This document shows, piece by piece, positions 8,760-17,720 of a stretch of DNA of 64,000 bases. Both the position numbers and the translations under genes were made by a program. The notes beneath the pieces are model-generated. The model ran no database searches. It saw only the letters and a list, made by a program, of their open reading frames with translations, and was not told the origin of the DNA. Position 1 is the first letter of the stretch. The number at the start of each line of letters is the position of its first letter. This DNA comes from UBA4427 sp045106235 (GTDB taxonomy: Bacteria; Myxococcota_A; UBA9160; UBA4427): assembly GCA_045106235.1 (NCBI GenBank), contig JBGCEJ010000023.1, positions 1 through 64,000 of the forward strand, read 5' to 3'.

Positions 8760-9743
8760 ATGTTCAAGTCAGTCGATGACGTTATTCAGCAGCTGAGCGA
8801 GCAGGATTATATCTGCGATAAGCAGATCGCGACGGTTGTGTTTCTGGCACAGCAGCTCGGCAAGCCGGTGCTCGTCGAAGGTCCGGCGGGTGTGGGTAAG
8901 ACGGAGCTGGCCAAGGTCGTTTCGAAGGCGCTCGGCCGCGAGATGATCCGGCTGCAATGCTATGAAGGGCTCGACGAGGCGAAGGCGCTGTACGAGTGGG
9001 AATACTCGAAGCAGCTGCTCTATACGCAGATCCTGAAGGACAAGGTCTCGGATACGATCGCCGATGCGGGCTCGCTGACGGAAGCGGCGGATCGCGTGGG
9101 CGCGGAAGAGTCGGTCTTCTTCTCGAGCCGCTTTATTGTTCCGCGGCCCTTGATGCAGGCGATTTCTTCGGAAGAGCCGACGCTGCTCCTGATTGACGAA
9201 GTTGATAAGTCGGACCCGGAGTTCGAAGCGTTCCTGCTCGAAATTCTTTCGGATTTCCAGGTGACGATCCCTGAAATCGGAACGATTACCGCGACGACTC
9301 AGCCGATCGTGTTCCTCACGTCGAATGACGCGCGGGAGATGAGTGATGCGCTGAAGCGGCGCTGCCTGCATCTCTGGATCGACTATCCGAACGAAGAACT
9401 CGAAGTGCGCATTCTGGATCGCAAGGTTCCGAATATTGATAAGCGCCTCGCCGAAGACGTGGTCGGGTTGATGAACCGGATTCGGGAGCTCGATCTCAAG
9501 AAGACGCCGTCGATTTCGGAGACCCTCGACTGGGCGCGCGCGCTGCTGGCGCTCAACGCCGATGACCTCGAGGACGAAATCGTGTCGGACACGCTGAACG
9601 TGATCCTCAAGTACGAGGGCGACGTGCAGAAGGCGCAGAACGAACTCGGCAAGCTGATTCAGAAGAAGACGGCGGAAGCAGCGGCGGAGAAGCCTCAGGC
9701 GGCTCCCCCGGCTGCGGCAGCCAAGAAGGGCATTCTGCACTAG
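8760..9743 (+). CDS. MoxR-family AAA+ ATPase
   Basis: 327 residues. Walker A GPAGVGKT is at residues 41-48, Walker B LLLIDEVDKSD at about 142-152, and sensor/arginine-finger region LTSNDAREMSDALKRRC follows. MoxR proteins work with a VWA-domain partner as a metal-centre maturation chaperone, and the next gene is exactly such a partner. The C-terminus ends in an Ala/Pro-rich tail followed by KKGILH. The closest arrangement is CoxD-CoxE of carbon-monoxide dehydrogenase loci, but no CODH genes are here, so the client protein is unknown. Confidence 0.93.
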   Translation: MFKSVDDVIQQLSEQDYICDKQIATVVFLAQQLGKPVLVEGPAGVGKTELAKVVSKALGREMIRLQCYEGLDEAKALYEWEYSKQLLYTQILKDKVSDTIADAGSLTEAADRVGAEESVFFSSRFIVPRPLMQAISSEEPTLLLIDEVDKSDPEFEAFLLEILSDFQVTIPEIGTITATTQPIVFLTSNDAREMSDALKRRCLHLWIDYPNEELEVRILDRKVPNIDKRLAEDVVGLMNRIRELDLKKTPSISETLDWARALLALNADDLEDEIVSDTLNVILKYEGDVQKAQNELGKLIQKKTAEAAAEKPQAAPPAAAAKKGILH

Positions 9744-9779
9744 AAGGGGCCTTAACGGGTTCCGAAGGCGGCGCTGACG

Positions 9780-11198
9780 ATGCAGAAGAAAATTATCGAG
9801 TTCACGAACCTGCTCCGGAAGAGCGGGATCCGAGTTTCCGTGGCCGAGGGAATCGACGCATTCAACGCGCTCGATGAACTTGACCTCGACGATCGCGACG
9901 TGTTTCAAGACGCGCTTCGCGCGGCGATGGTGAAGCGCGGCGACGAGATTCCGACCTACAACGAGCTTTTCAATCTCTTCTGGTCGGGCTTCTATGACAA
10001 CCTGCGTGATTCCTTCGGCGACATGGAAGGTCAGCTCGGCGATATGGGCATCGATCTCGAACAGCTGCTCAGCCAGCTCGCCGAGATGATGCAGGACATG
10101 GACGGCGACATGGATCTCGGCGAACTCGCCCAGGCCATGCTGACCCAGGACCTTTCGCAGCTTGAAAATATGATTCGCGCCGCCGCCGAAGAGGCGGGTA
10201 CGGGGCGCATCGAGAATATGCTGCAGGTCGGCTTCTTCAGTCGCCGGACGACGGAGCAGCTTGGCCTAGAAGGCGCCGCCGGCGAACTCGAGAGCATGAC
10301 CGAGCGCATGAAGCAGATGGGCATGGGCGACGACCAGATCCAGCAGATGGGCGAGCTGATTCGCAAGCTGATGGAGACGGTGCGCAAGAGCGTTCGGAAT
10401 TTCACTGAGCGCGAGCTGCAGCAGCAGAACCACAACTACATGGAGAAATTCCGTCGCGAGATGCTGACGGAAAAGAGCTTCTACCACCTGACCGAGGACG
10501 AGATTGTCCGCATGCGCGAGGTCGTCACCCGGCTCGCCCAGCGCATCAAGAACATCCTCTCGATCCGCAAGAAGAGGCTAAAGCGCGGCAAGCTCGATCT
10601 TCATCAAACCTTGCGGCGCAATATGGCCCGGGGCGGCATTCCCTTCGAGGTGATCTACAAGACGCGTCGGAAGGAGCGACCGAAGCTCGTCATCATGTGC
10701 GATGTCTCGTCGTCGGTGGCGAACGTGTCGCGCTTCATGCTCCAGTTCATGTACAGCCTCCAGGAAGCCTTCACGAAGATCCGTTGCTATGTCTTCGTCG
10801 CTGAGCTCGGGGAAGTCACCAATGTGTTTCAAGACGGCGATATCAGCAGCGCCGTCGAAAAGGCGCTCGACGGGGGCGACGTGATCAACGTCTATACCCG
10901 CAGCAATTTCGGGTACGCGTTTCACGAGTTCTGGAAGAACCATCTTGCGTCCGTGGATAATAAGACGACGGTGATCATTCTGGGCGACGCGCGGAATAAC
11001 TACAACGACGCGATGGCGTGGTGCATTCGGGATATCCAGAACAAGGCGAAGAATCTCGTCTGGCTGAATCCGGAAAGCCCGAGCGCTTGGGGCTTCGGTG
11101 ATTCCGTGATGGATCGCTATATGCCCTATTGCGACATCGTTGAGGAATGTCGGAACCTACGCCAGCTCAGTAAGGTCGTCGATCAGATCGTTCTGTAG
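9780..11198 (+). CDS. VWA-domain (CoxE-like) protein, partner of the MoxR ATPase
   Basis: 472 residues, 36 bases after the moxR gene. The N-terminal and middle part is helical, with a Met/Gln/Asp-rich stretch (roughly residues 80-200; MQDMDGDMDLGE). The C-terminal von Willebrand A domain carries a MIDAS motif, D308-V-S310-S-S312, plus later conserved Thr and Asp (TTVIILGDARNNY). MoxR-VWA pairs remodel or load metal-containing proteins; that is family knowledge. The strong conservation of MIDAS suggests an active metal-dependent contact site. Confidence 0.9.
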   Translation: MQKKIIEFTNLLRKSGIRVSVAEGIDAFNALDELDLDDRDVFQDALRAAMVKRGDEIPTYNELFNLFWSGFYDNLRDSFGDMEGQLGDMGIDLEQLLSQLAEMMQDMDGDMDLGELAQAMLTQDLSQLENMIRAAAEEAGTGRIENMLQVGFFSRRTTEQLGLEGAAGELESMTERMKQMGMGDDQIQQMGELIRKLMETVRKSVRNFTERELQQQNHNYMEKFRREMLTEKSFYHLTEDEIVRMREVVTRLAQRIKNILSIRKKRLKRGKLDLHQTLRRNMARGGIPFEVIYKTRRKERPKLVIMCDVSSSVANVSRFMLQFMYSLQEAFTKIRCYVFVAELGEVTNVFQDGDISSAVEKALDGGDVINVYTRSNFGYAFHEFWKNHLASVDNKTTVIILGDARNNYNDAMAWCIRDIQNKAKNLVWLNPESPSAWGFGDSVMDRYMPYCDIVEECRNLRQLSKVVDQIVL

Positions 11199-11288
11199 GT
11201 TTCGGAGCAATTTCGGTTTTTAGGCACATCATGTTCGTCTTACGCCGCGAGGCGAGGGCGGACGGCATCTCAGACTTGGAGAAGACCC

Positions 11289-11966
11289 ATGGCCGCAGCT
11301 TCAGAAACGACGGAAGCCCCCGAAAGCGCGAATCTCTCGGGAAGCTCAGATGATGCCTCGGAGGCGCTCGCGAAGGCGTTCTCCGCGCCGATCGCGGAGA
11401 AGGACCAGGCAAACCTGTCCTTGGTGATCCTGCGTGACGTGGCCATCGTCTCTGTGCTGCTCTCGGTTTTTGCCGCAGCAGAGACTTGGGCACAGGTTTC
11501 CGGCCTGGCGTTCGCCGCTTTGCTCTCGGTCGTGAATGGTTTCTTGGTTGGAACTGCGACGGGCGCGTTACTCCACGAATGGGGACACTTCGCTGGCGCA
11601 AGGCTCGGCGGAGGGCATGCTCCTCTGAAGCCGATCGGCGGATTTCTTCCGCTCTTCGATTTCGACTACAAGAACAATGACGCGAAATCCTTCGACTGGA
11701 TGAGCATCGGCGGCAATGTTGCGCATTTCTCCGTGGTGGCGCTGTTCTTCTTCGCACTCCCGATGACAAGCCCCGGCGCCGCGGCGCTCGTGGGGGGAGC
11801 CTTTGGCTTCGCCGTCTTCTCGAGCCTCGTCGAATTTCCGGTCATCCGAAAAGCGCGCAGCGGCCTCACGGGCATCGAAGCCCTCGCCACCATTCCCCGC
11901 GACTTCGTCTCCCGCTACTTCCCCTGGGCCGTCGGCGCCGGCATCGTCGCCTTCCTCGCCCTCTAA
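11289..11966 (+). CDS. Multi-pass membrane protein with HEWGH zinc-protease-like motif
   Basis: 225 residues with an acidic soluble N-terminus (about 1-42) and four or five hydrophobic segments. LLHEWGHFAG places H96-E97-x-x-H100 inside a membrane segment, as in M50/site-2 proteases. A later GNVAHFS (about residue 142) could be part of the second conserved region, but the usual LDG or NPDG motif is not evident. It may be a divergent intramembrane metalloprotease or a non-proteolytic relative. No anti-sigma factor gene is adjacent to suggest a substrate. Confidence 0.6.
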   Translation: MAAASETTEAPESANLSGSSDDASEALAKAFSAPIAEKDQANLSLVILRDVAIVSVLLSVFAAAETWAQVSGLAFAALLSVVNGFLVGTATGALLHEWGHFAGARLGGGHAPLKPIGGFLPLFDFDYKNNDAKSFDWMSIGGNVAHFSVVALFFFALPMTSPGAAALVGGAFGFAVFSSLVEFPVIRKARSGLTGIEALATIPRDFVSRYFPWAVGAGIVAFLAL

Positions 11967-12302
11967 GCAAGCGCCCAAGCAGCCTCGCTGCAGCGGCCTA
12001 ACCCATTCTCCGGGCCGCCCTCCGCCGTGAGTAGCCCGTAAGAGGCGAGCTACGGTCCGCGACGCCCTCTCTGTCGTCGTGATCGGCGAGATGGCGCCAG
12101 CCGGACCGTTGCGGGGCGAAGCACAGCTCAGCCGCCCTCAGGCCCCGTCGAAGCCCGCAGCCTGTCCGCGCCGCCCGCAGCCGCGCCCACTCGCGCCACC
12201 TCCACCTCGAGCCCCGGCTCAACGAGACAGCGCCTTCCAGCGCTCGCTTCCGCCAAAAACCCCCCGACCCAGCAAGAGCCGCCCGATAAACAGCCCTGAG
12301 CC
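11967..12302. other. Intergenic, no gene seen
   Basis: About 335 bases downstream of the HEWGH protein gene. The open frames here are high-GC artefacts without family-like residues or ribosome sites. I see no promoter or RNA fold that I can support. Confidence 0.5.
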
Positions 12303-12322
12303 CTGGCGGCGTCCGCCGCCAG
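12303..12322. terminator. Perfect GC hairpin beyond the sRNA terminator
   Basis: CTGGCGGCG at 12303-12311 is followed directly by its reverse complement ending at 12322, giving an 8-pair stem with a GTCC loop. It lies immediately downstream of the minus-strand terminator T-tract and may act as a second stop or as a barrier to plus-strand readthrough from the HEWGH gene. Confidence 0.4.
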
Positions 12323-12364
12323 ATAAAACGAAAAACGCCCCGCCAGCAATGCTGACGGGGCGTT
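12322..12364 (-). terminator. Strong intrinsic terminator on the minus strand
   Basis: Plus-strand 12334-12342 (AACGCCCCG) and 12356-12364 pair fully, and CAGC/GCTG pair inside after a C-A mismatch, with an AAT loop. On the minus strand the stem is followed by TTTTTCGTTTTATC, a proper U-tract. On the plus strand there is no U-tract. The terminator therefore serves a minus-strand transcript, although no protein gene lies on that strand here. Confidence 0.8.
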
Positions 12365-12465
12365 CGACAGGGGGAGAGGCGGTGGACTCATTCAATGGGG
12401 GGTGAGAGGTTGGACATTTCAGAAGAAATGACCACTCCACCGCCACTCCGTAACCCGTTTGACTT
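12326..12465 (-). ncRNA. Candidate small RNA, about 140 nt, unrecognised family
   Basis: A near-consensus promoter (TTGACA, 16 bases, CATAAT) on the minus strand points at a start near 12465, and a strong intrinsic terminator ends the transcript near 12326. Between them the RNA folds well: plus-strand 12373-12386 and 12436-12449 form a 13-pair stem with one mismatch. Inside it CATTTC (12415-12420) and GAAATG (12425-12430) form a 6-pair hairpin with a 4-base loop. The remaining inner arm is CU-rich (ACCUCUCACCCCCC), able to pair with purine-rich Shine-Dalgarno sites. The 107-codon minus-strand frame here begins upstream of the promoter and reads through the terminator, so it is not the product. 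It does not match my memory of 6S, 4.5S, RNase P or tmRNA. Confidence 0.72.
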
Positions 12466-12471
12466 GAGGGC

Positions 12472-12499
12472 ATTATGACGAGCCTCGGGCCCTTGTCAA
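12472..12499 (-). promoter_or_regulatory. Sigma-70 promoter of the candidate small RNA
   Basis: On the minus strand, TTGACA (12499-12494) and CATAAT (12477-12472) are 16 bases apart, 11 of 12 matches to consensus. Upstream of it, phased A/T tracts (12525-12529, 12541-12545, 12552-12556, 12561-12565, 12572-12576) look like curved DNA or an UP-type element, as seen before stable-RNA genes. Confidence 0.75.
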
Positions 12500-12514
12500 T
12501 CACCATTTGGTGAT
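12499..12514. promoter_or_regulatory. Perfect 16-bp palindrome abutting the sRNA -35 box
   Basis: ATCACCATTTGGTGAT is fully self-complementary except for the central TT. It touches the -35 hexamer of the minus-strand promoter, at about -36 to -51, where an activator or repressor dimer would bind. A near-identical core (CACCAATTGGTG) occurs at 60149-60160. Confidence 0.55.
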
Positions 12515-12760
12515 CCGGGCAACCTTTTTGAAAGTGCTGCAAAAACAGGGCTTTTTGTCATTTTTCGAGAGTTTTTATGACGCATTGAGGGGGTCTGCCT
12601 CGGGGGTAAAACGACCGCTTTTGAGGGGCTGTTCCAGGCCTGCGAGCGGGCTGCGGCGAGGGCTTGATCGACGGCTGTTCAGGGCTCCGTTAAGTTCCGG
12701 CCGCGACGCCTTCCGCGCGCAGAAAAGCCCTCGCGTCGCCCGCGAAAGAGCAGGAATCCC

Positions 12761-14149
12761 GTGACCCAGAAGCGTTTTGCCATCCGCACCTACGGCTGCC
12801 AGATGAATGTCCATGACTCAGAGAAGGTCTCGACGCTGCTTTCGGAGACGGGGCTCGAGCCTGCGGCAGCCGAGGGGGACGCCGACGTTCTGGTGATCAA
12901 TACCTGCTCGATTCGCGATAAAGCGGAGCACCAGCTCTATAGCGATCTTGGAAAGCTGCGTGAGTGGAAAGAGGAAAAGCCGGGTCGCCTGATCGGGGTC
13001 GGCGGCTGTGTGGCTCAGCAGGTCGGTGACCGTTTGCTTGGCCGATTTTCCCATCTCGATTTCGTCTTCGGGACACATAATCTGCGGCGCGTGCCGGCGA
13101 TGCTCGAAGGCGCGAAAGAAGGGCGACGCGCGGCCTGGGTGGGGGAGGATAAGAGCCAGGAGCGCTTTGATCTGCCCACCACGCGCCGGCCGGAGCCCCC
13201 GACCGGAGTCCGCCGAAAGGCCTTTGTGACCGTGATGGAAGGCTGCGACATGTTTTGCAGCTTCTGCATCGTTCCCTCGACCCGGGGGCGGGAGATCTCC
13301 CGGACCGCCCTCGAGATCGAGAATGAGGTCCGGGCCCTGGCGGAGACGGGGATCATGGAGATCACGCTGCTCGGGCAGACCGTGAACGCCTACGGGCGCC
13401 ATGATGTGCGCCGTGGCAAGTCGGCGCAGGCTGGCACGATGCCCTTCGGCGAACTTCTGGCGCGCCTAGATGGCATCCCGGGCATCGAGCGTATTCGCTA
13501 CACGAGTCCGCATCCGCTTTTCTACGACGATGCGCTGGTGACGGCGCATCGCGATCTCAAGCATCTCTGCCCCCATGTCCACCTTCCCGTGCAGAGCGGT
13601 TCGAACCGGATCCTCGAGGAGATGCGGCGGCGCTACACCCGGGAGCGCTATCTCGAAATCGTGGCGAGCCTCCGCGCAGCACGGCCGGACATCGTTCTGA
13701 CGAGTGATTTGATCGTTGGCTTTCCCGGCGAGACCGAGGCCGATTTCGAAGACACCCTGGCCCTCGTGCGCGAGGCGGGGCTCGTCGACAGCTTCAGCTT
13801 TAAGTACTCCCCGCGGCCGGGCACGACCGCGGCAGAAATGGGCGATGAAGTTCCGCCGGAAGTGGCCCAGGAGCGGCTTACTCGGCTTCAGGATCAGCAG
13901 AAGAGTCAGACCCTCGCGTACCATCAGACCCGCGTTGGCGGCGAGACGGAGGTGCTGGTCGACGGCGCGAGTCGGAAGGGGGGCAATCAGGTTTCCGGCC
14001 GAGATCCCCATCTCCGCGTGGTGAATATTGATCTGGGCCCCGACCATGGCGTGCTGCCGGGAGACTCCGTTCATGCGCGAATCGTAGAGGCAACCCCACA
14101 CTCGCTGATCGGCGAGCCCCTCACGATCCATCCCGCGCCGAGGGCCTGA
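12761..14149 (+). CDS. miaB: tRNA-2-methylthio-N6-dimethylallyladenosine synthase MiaB
   Basis: 462 residues, GTG start with AGGAA a few bases upstream. This radical-SAM enzyme adds the methylthio group to i6A37 of tRNAs. The N-terminal UPF0004 domain has the three auxiliary-cluster cysteines (YGCQMN, INTCSIR, GGCVAQ). The radical-SAM core carries CDMFCSFC (CxxxCxxC), and a TRAM RNA-binding domain forms the C-terminus (about 395-455). The sequence INTCSIRDKAEHQ and LGQTVNAYG fit MiaB rather than RimO or MtaB. It leads into a run of signalling genes. Confidence 0.96.
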   Translation: MTQKRFAIRTYGCQMNVHDSEKVSTLLSETGLEPAAAEGDADVLVINTCSIRDKAEHQLYSDLGKLREWKEEKPGRLIGVGGCVAQQVGDRLLGRFSHLDFVFGTHNLRRVPAMLEGAKEGRRAAWVGEDKSQERFDLPTTRRPEPPTGVRRKAFVTVMEGCDMFCSFCIVPSTRGREISRTALEIENEVRALAETGIMEITLLGQTVNAYGRHDVRRGKSAQAGTMPFGELLARLDGIPGIERIRYTSPHPLFYDDALVTAHRDLKHLCPHVHLPVQSGSNRILEEMRRRYTRERYLEIVASLRAARPDIVLTSDLIVGFPGETEADFEDTLALVREAGLVDSFSFKYSPRPGTTAAEMGDEVPPEVAQERLTRLQDQQKSQTLAYHQTRVGGETEVLVDGASRKGGNQVSGRDPHLRVVNIDLGPDHGVLPGDSVHARIVEATPHSLIGEPLTIHPAPRA

Positions 14150-14292
14150 TTAGGCGATTTAGGTGCATCGGAGGTGAAGTCCGACCCTCCGGAAGCCGAT
14201 GAGACCGAGAGCGTCGAACGCCCTACGAGCAGCTCAGGAAACTCGCACCGAGTTCCCGAGTCCGCGTCGGGGTTCGGCCGTTTCGAGGGATC

Positions 14293-16149
14293 ATGAGCAA
14301 AGCCAGAATTCTCGCAGTCGACGATCAGCGGTATTTCCGCGAGCTGATCGAAGGTCTTCTCAGCGAAGACGGGTTCGACGTGCGCACCGCCAGCACGGGT
14401 GAAGAAGCGCTGCATCTCCTCGAACGCGAGGATTTCGAGATCGTGATTACCGATCTGGTGATGCCGGGCATGGATGGCTCGGAACTCGTTCGGAAGATCA
14501 AGGAGCGCCGACCCGAGCAAGAGATCATCATGGTCACCGGTGTCGTCGACGTGAAGAGCGCCGTCGATGCGATGAAGCAGGGCGCCACGGATTATATCCT
14601 GAAGCCCTTTGATCGCCCGGCGCTCACGCGCTCGATCGACAAGATCCTTCAGCGCCGCGGGCTCCGTGATGAGCATGCGCGCTTGATCGAAGAGAATCTG
14701 GAGTTCATGGGCGTGTTGTCGCTCTTCGAACGGGCGATGGGACTCTTCGCAACCCTCGCCGTTGAACCCCTTGCCGAACGCCTGATCGAAGGGCTGTGTC
14801 TCGAGACGCGAGCGCAGTCCGGCGTGCTCTGGGTGGCGGAGGATCGCGGCAGCGAAACGCTGAGCCTGGTGGGCGCTCGGGGGCTGGTCCGCGTGGAAGG
14901 GGAGCCTCAGTCGCTGACCCTGGATGATTTTGAGTCGGCTTGGTGTCCGGGGCTGGGGGAAGGCCACGCGAAAGTGGCGGCTCTGCCTGAGGACGCGGAC
15001 GCCCGCGAGGCGCTCTATGTACCCGTCCGCGCGGAGGGCGTGATCATCGGTGTGGCGCGCCTGGCGGACCGCTTGCATGGCGACGGCTTCACGGAAGCGG
15101 ATCGCTCGATGGCCGAGAAGTTCTGCGAGTTCGGCGGCCTTGCGATGAACAACGCGATGCGGTTCCGGGCGCTTGAGCGTCGATCGCTTCGCGACCCGGA
15201 TACACGCGCTTATACCCGCGCCTATTTTGACGATGCGGCGCGCAATGAGATTCAGAAAGCGAACCGCTTCGGTCATCGCTTCTCGATTCTGCGAGTGGAC
15301 GCGTCAGAAGCGCTGGATGAAGCGGCTGAGGATCCGGGCTTCGACCGACTTGAAGGTGAGCGCGGTCCGGAGGAGCGCCGCCGGCTCGCTGCCCGTGCGG
15401 AACACATCGAGGCCGCGCTGCGCGGGACGGATTTGCTCGCTTCGGATGAGGACGGGGTGTTCTATGTCCTGATGCCGCAGACCGACGCCTTGGGCGCGGG
15501 ACTCTTGGCGCAGCGCATCCAGCGCGCATTCGCCGAAGGGGACGCTGACGCGGAGCTGGGCGGGCTTTTGTTCGCCAGCGCGACCTATCCGACGGACGGC
15601 ACTCAGCTCGAAGGGCTGACTCGGATTCTTGGGGATCGCATTAGCCAGGCGAGCGGGAGCCTTCTTGCTTCCCGTCCGGAGCTCGCTCAGGGCGGGAGTG
15701 TTGATCGCGTCTTCGACCAGGTGCTTGAACTGGGCTCGGTGGAAGACGCTGCGGTGGAGGGGCAGATTCTGCGCTTCGTGCTCGAGGATATTGTGCGCCG
15801 CCCGAATGACCGGGGGATGCTCTTCATTTCGCCCGGCGCGCGCTGGCTGCCGGACCTGCTTGAGACCCTGCATGAAGTACGGGGTCAGACGACGCGAACC
15901 GAGATTGTTCTCCTCGCCGAAGGCGAAGAGCGTGAAGCGGCTTCTCAGGTGACCTGGGTGGCGAAATCCAGCATCGACTCGCGGCGGCCCTTCGCGGTCT
16001 ACTTCGGCGATGGCCCGGCGTACGCGATGATTGGGCAGGGCGCTGTTTCCGGCGAACGGACACCGCTCTTCCAGTCGGCGGATCGCGCGTTTGTTGAACA
16101 TTTGGCTTTCCAGCTCCAGCGTGAGCTGGGGATTCTGATCGCGATCTAG
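14293..16149 (+). CDS. Response regulator with GAF and degenerate GGDEF domains
   Basis: 618 residues. Residues 1-120 are an intact receiver (D10-D11, phospho-acceptor D54 in ITDLVMPGMDG, K in DYILKPF). Residues about 140-285 are GAF-like. Residues about 290-450 resemble a diguanylate cyclase fold, but the signature GGDEF loop reads SDEDGVF, so catalysis is unlikely. The last ~150 residues are unrecognised. The gene is followed 14 bases later by a pseudo-receiver/DUF4388 gene, so the two are probably cotranscribed. Likely a phospho-controlled scaffold or sensor; the output is unknown. Confidence 0.8.
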   Translation: MSKARILAVDDQRYFRELIEGLLSEDGFDVRTASTGEEALHLLEREDFEIVITDLVMPGMDGSELVRKIKERRPEQEIIMVTGVVDVKSAVDAMKQGATDYILKPFDRPALTRSIDKILQRRGLRDEHARLIEENLEFMGVLSLFERAMGLFATLAVEPLAERLIEGLCLETRAQSGVLWVAEDRGSETLSLVGARGLVRVEGEPQSLTLDDFESAWCPGLGEGHAKVAALPEDADAREALYVPVRAEGVIIGVARLADRLHGDGFTEADRSMAEKFCEFGGLAMNNAMRFRALERRSLRDPDTRAYTRAYFDDAARNEIQKANRFGHRFSILRVDASEALDEAAEDPGFDRLEGERGPEERRRLAARAEHIEAALRGTDLLASDEDGVFYVLMPQTDALGAGLLAQRIQRAFAEGDADAELGGLLFASATYPTDGTQLEGLTRILGDRISQASGSLLASRPELAQGGSVDRVFDQVLELGSVEDAAVEGQILRFVLEDIVRRPNDRGMLFISPGARWLPDLLETLHEVRGQTTRTEIVLLAEGEEREAASQVTWVAKSSIDSRRPFAVYFGDGPAYAMIGQGAVSGERTPLFQSADRAFVEHLAFQLQRELGILIAI

Positions 16150-16163
16150 GCGGAGTGGATTCG

Positions 16164-17720
16164 ATGTCGACCGACCTTATTTTGATCGCAGACGGAAACG
16201 TCCAACGAGGCCAGCGCGTGTACCAAGCGCTCGAAGCCGCGGGGCATATCTGTCGTTTCGTACAGCATGGCGCGGCGGCACTTGAGGTCGCGCTCTCGGA
16301 GACTCCGACGGTCTTGGTGGCCCAGGCGGATCTTCCCCTCGTCGATGCCAGTAAGCTGGCGGAGATCTTGCGCGCGAACCCGCGGACGCGCTCCGCCCGG
16401 TTCCTTTTTCTCGGTCGCGAGATTCAGGGCAGCGTTTGGGCGGGGGGTGTCGGGGATACGTTCCTGGACGCGAAGAGCGATGTGGACGAGGTCATCGACA
16501 CCGTCGAGGTCTTGATCGATCGCCAAATTCGAATCGAAGGTCTCGAAGCCCGCGCGAGCGGCGAGCGAGAATTCGAAGGTTGCCTAAGTGACCTCTCGCC
16601 CGCGGAAATTGTGCAGATGCTGCACGCCCGCGGCGCCACGGGGCGTCTCACGCTGGCCTCCTCCGCAGCGGATGGTTCCTCTCCCAGCGGCTTTTTGCTG
16701 CTGACGGAAGGCGAGGTCTACGCCGCCGAGGCGGGGCCCGCACGCGCGGAGAAAGCCGTCTTCCGGATGCTCGACTGGCATGCCGGGGATTTCCATTTCG
16801 AACCCTGCGAGGCGGGTGGGGCGCACGAGATCCGAACCCCGACGCGTTCTCTACTCGCTGAGGGTCTGCGTCAACTGGAAGAATGGCAGCGACTCGCGCA
16901 GCAGCTTCCGCCCCTTGAGTCTCCCGTCAGTCTCTGTGTCGACCGCGCCGAGCTGCCCCATATCATCCATCCCTTGACCCAAGACGTCTTGAGCCAGCTC
17001 GAGACCGCGTCCCGGGTGAGCGACGTGATGGACGAATGCGCGCATCCGGATTACCAGGTGCTCCGCACGCTGCGGACGCTCGAAGACCGGGGCATCGTCC
17101 GCTTCGGTCGCAGCAGCCTGGCGCCGCCGGAAGTCGAAGGCGGTGCGCTTTTCACCGAGAACCAGGTCCGGCGTCTGCGCGGATTCGTGCAGGCGGGAGA
17201 AAACAGCGCCGCGCGCGTGCCCGACGCGAAGCTCTTGGTGGTTGCTGCGAACGAGGCCGTCGTTGGCCAGTTCGCGAATTTGATGAAGAAGGTTCCCGGC
17301 ACCGAGCTCTCGCCGCGGCTTGAGCGGGGCGATGCACCTGCGGGCTCTCTCGAACCGGTAGCTCGGCTCGACGTCGACGGGGATTTCGCCATTGAGATGA
17401 TTCACGTGCCCGCCGGTCCCGCCTTTGAACCGATCTGGAATTTCGCGGGCCACGGCGCCCTGGGGACGATCTTTCTGCTCGATGCCAAGGTGGGCTCGAG
17501 TGTGGACGGCCTGACGCCCGTGACGGAAGCGCTGACGGGACAGCCCGGCGCGCGGACCTTCCATGTTGTCCTTCTGGCGGATGGCGAGCGGCTCTCTCCT
17601 GACGATCTGCGCGCGAATCTCTCTCTGATGGATGAGGCCAGTCTTTTCTTGCTGCCCCTCGAAGACGGCAAGGACCCGAGTTCGCTGCTCCGCAGTCTTT
17701 TTGCGAGGATCGTTCCTTGA
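16164..17720 (+). CDS. Pseudo-receiver / DUF4388 (PATAN) / decayed MglA-like GTPase fusion
   Basis: 518 residues from the ATG at 16164, preferred over the GTG at 16155 because GCGGAG lies 7 bases before it. Residues 1-120 have a receiver fold, but the phospho-acceptor position is Gln54 (VAQADLP), so it should not be phosphorylated. DUF4388/PATAN follows (about 135-245; LSDLSPAEIVQMLHARGATG). The C-terminal ~180 residues resemble an MglA-type G-domain (PDAKLLVVAANEA, then IEMIHVPAGPAFEPIWNF). Its P-loop lacks the GK[ST] (NEAVVGQF). Two enzymatic or signalling sites thus appear lost, which suggests a protein-interaction role. Confidence 0.75.
   Translation: MSTDLILIADGNVQRGQRVYQALEAAGHICRFVQHGAAALEVALSETPTVLVAQADLPLVDASKLAEILRANPRTRSARFLFLGREIQGSVWAGGVGDTFLDAKSDVDEVIDTVEVLIDRQIRIEGLEARASGEREFEGCLSDLSPAEIVQMLHARGATGRLTLASSAADGSSPSGFLLLTEGEVYAAEAGPARAEKAVFRMLDWHAGDFHFEPCEAGGAHEIRTPTRSLLAEGLRQLEEWQRLAQQLPPLESPVSLCVDRAELPHIIHPLTQDVLSQLETASRVSDVMDECAHPDYQVLRTLRTLEDRGIVRFGRSSLAPPEVEGGALFTENQVRRLRGFVQAGENSAARVPDAKLLVVAANEAVVGQFANLMKKVPGTELSPRLERGDAPAGSLEPVARLDVDGDFAIEMIHVPAGPAFEPIWNFAGHGALGTIFLLDAKVGSSVDGLTPVTEALTGQPGARTFHVVLLADGERLSPDDLRANLSLMDEASLFLLPLEDGKDPSSLLRSLFARIVP

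Noticed and set aside
12219..12542. Minus-strand 107-codon frame over the small RNA
   Set aside because: It begins upstream of the promoter and reads through the strong terminator; there is no ribosome site or family-like sequence.
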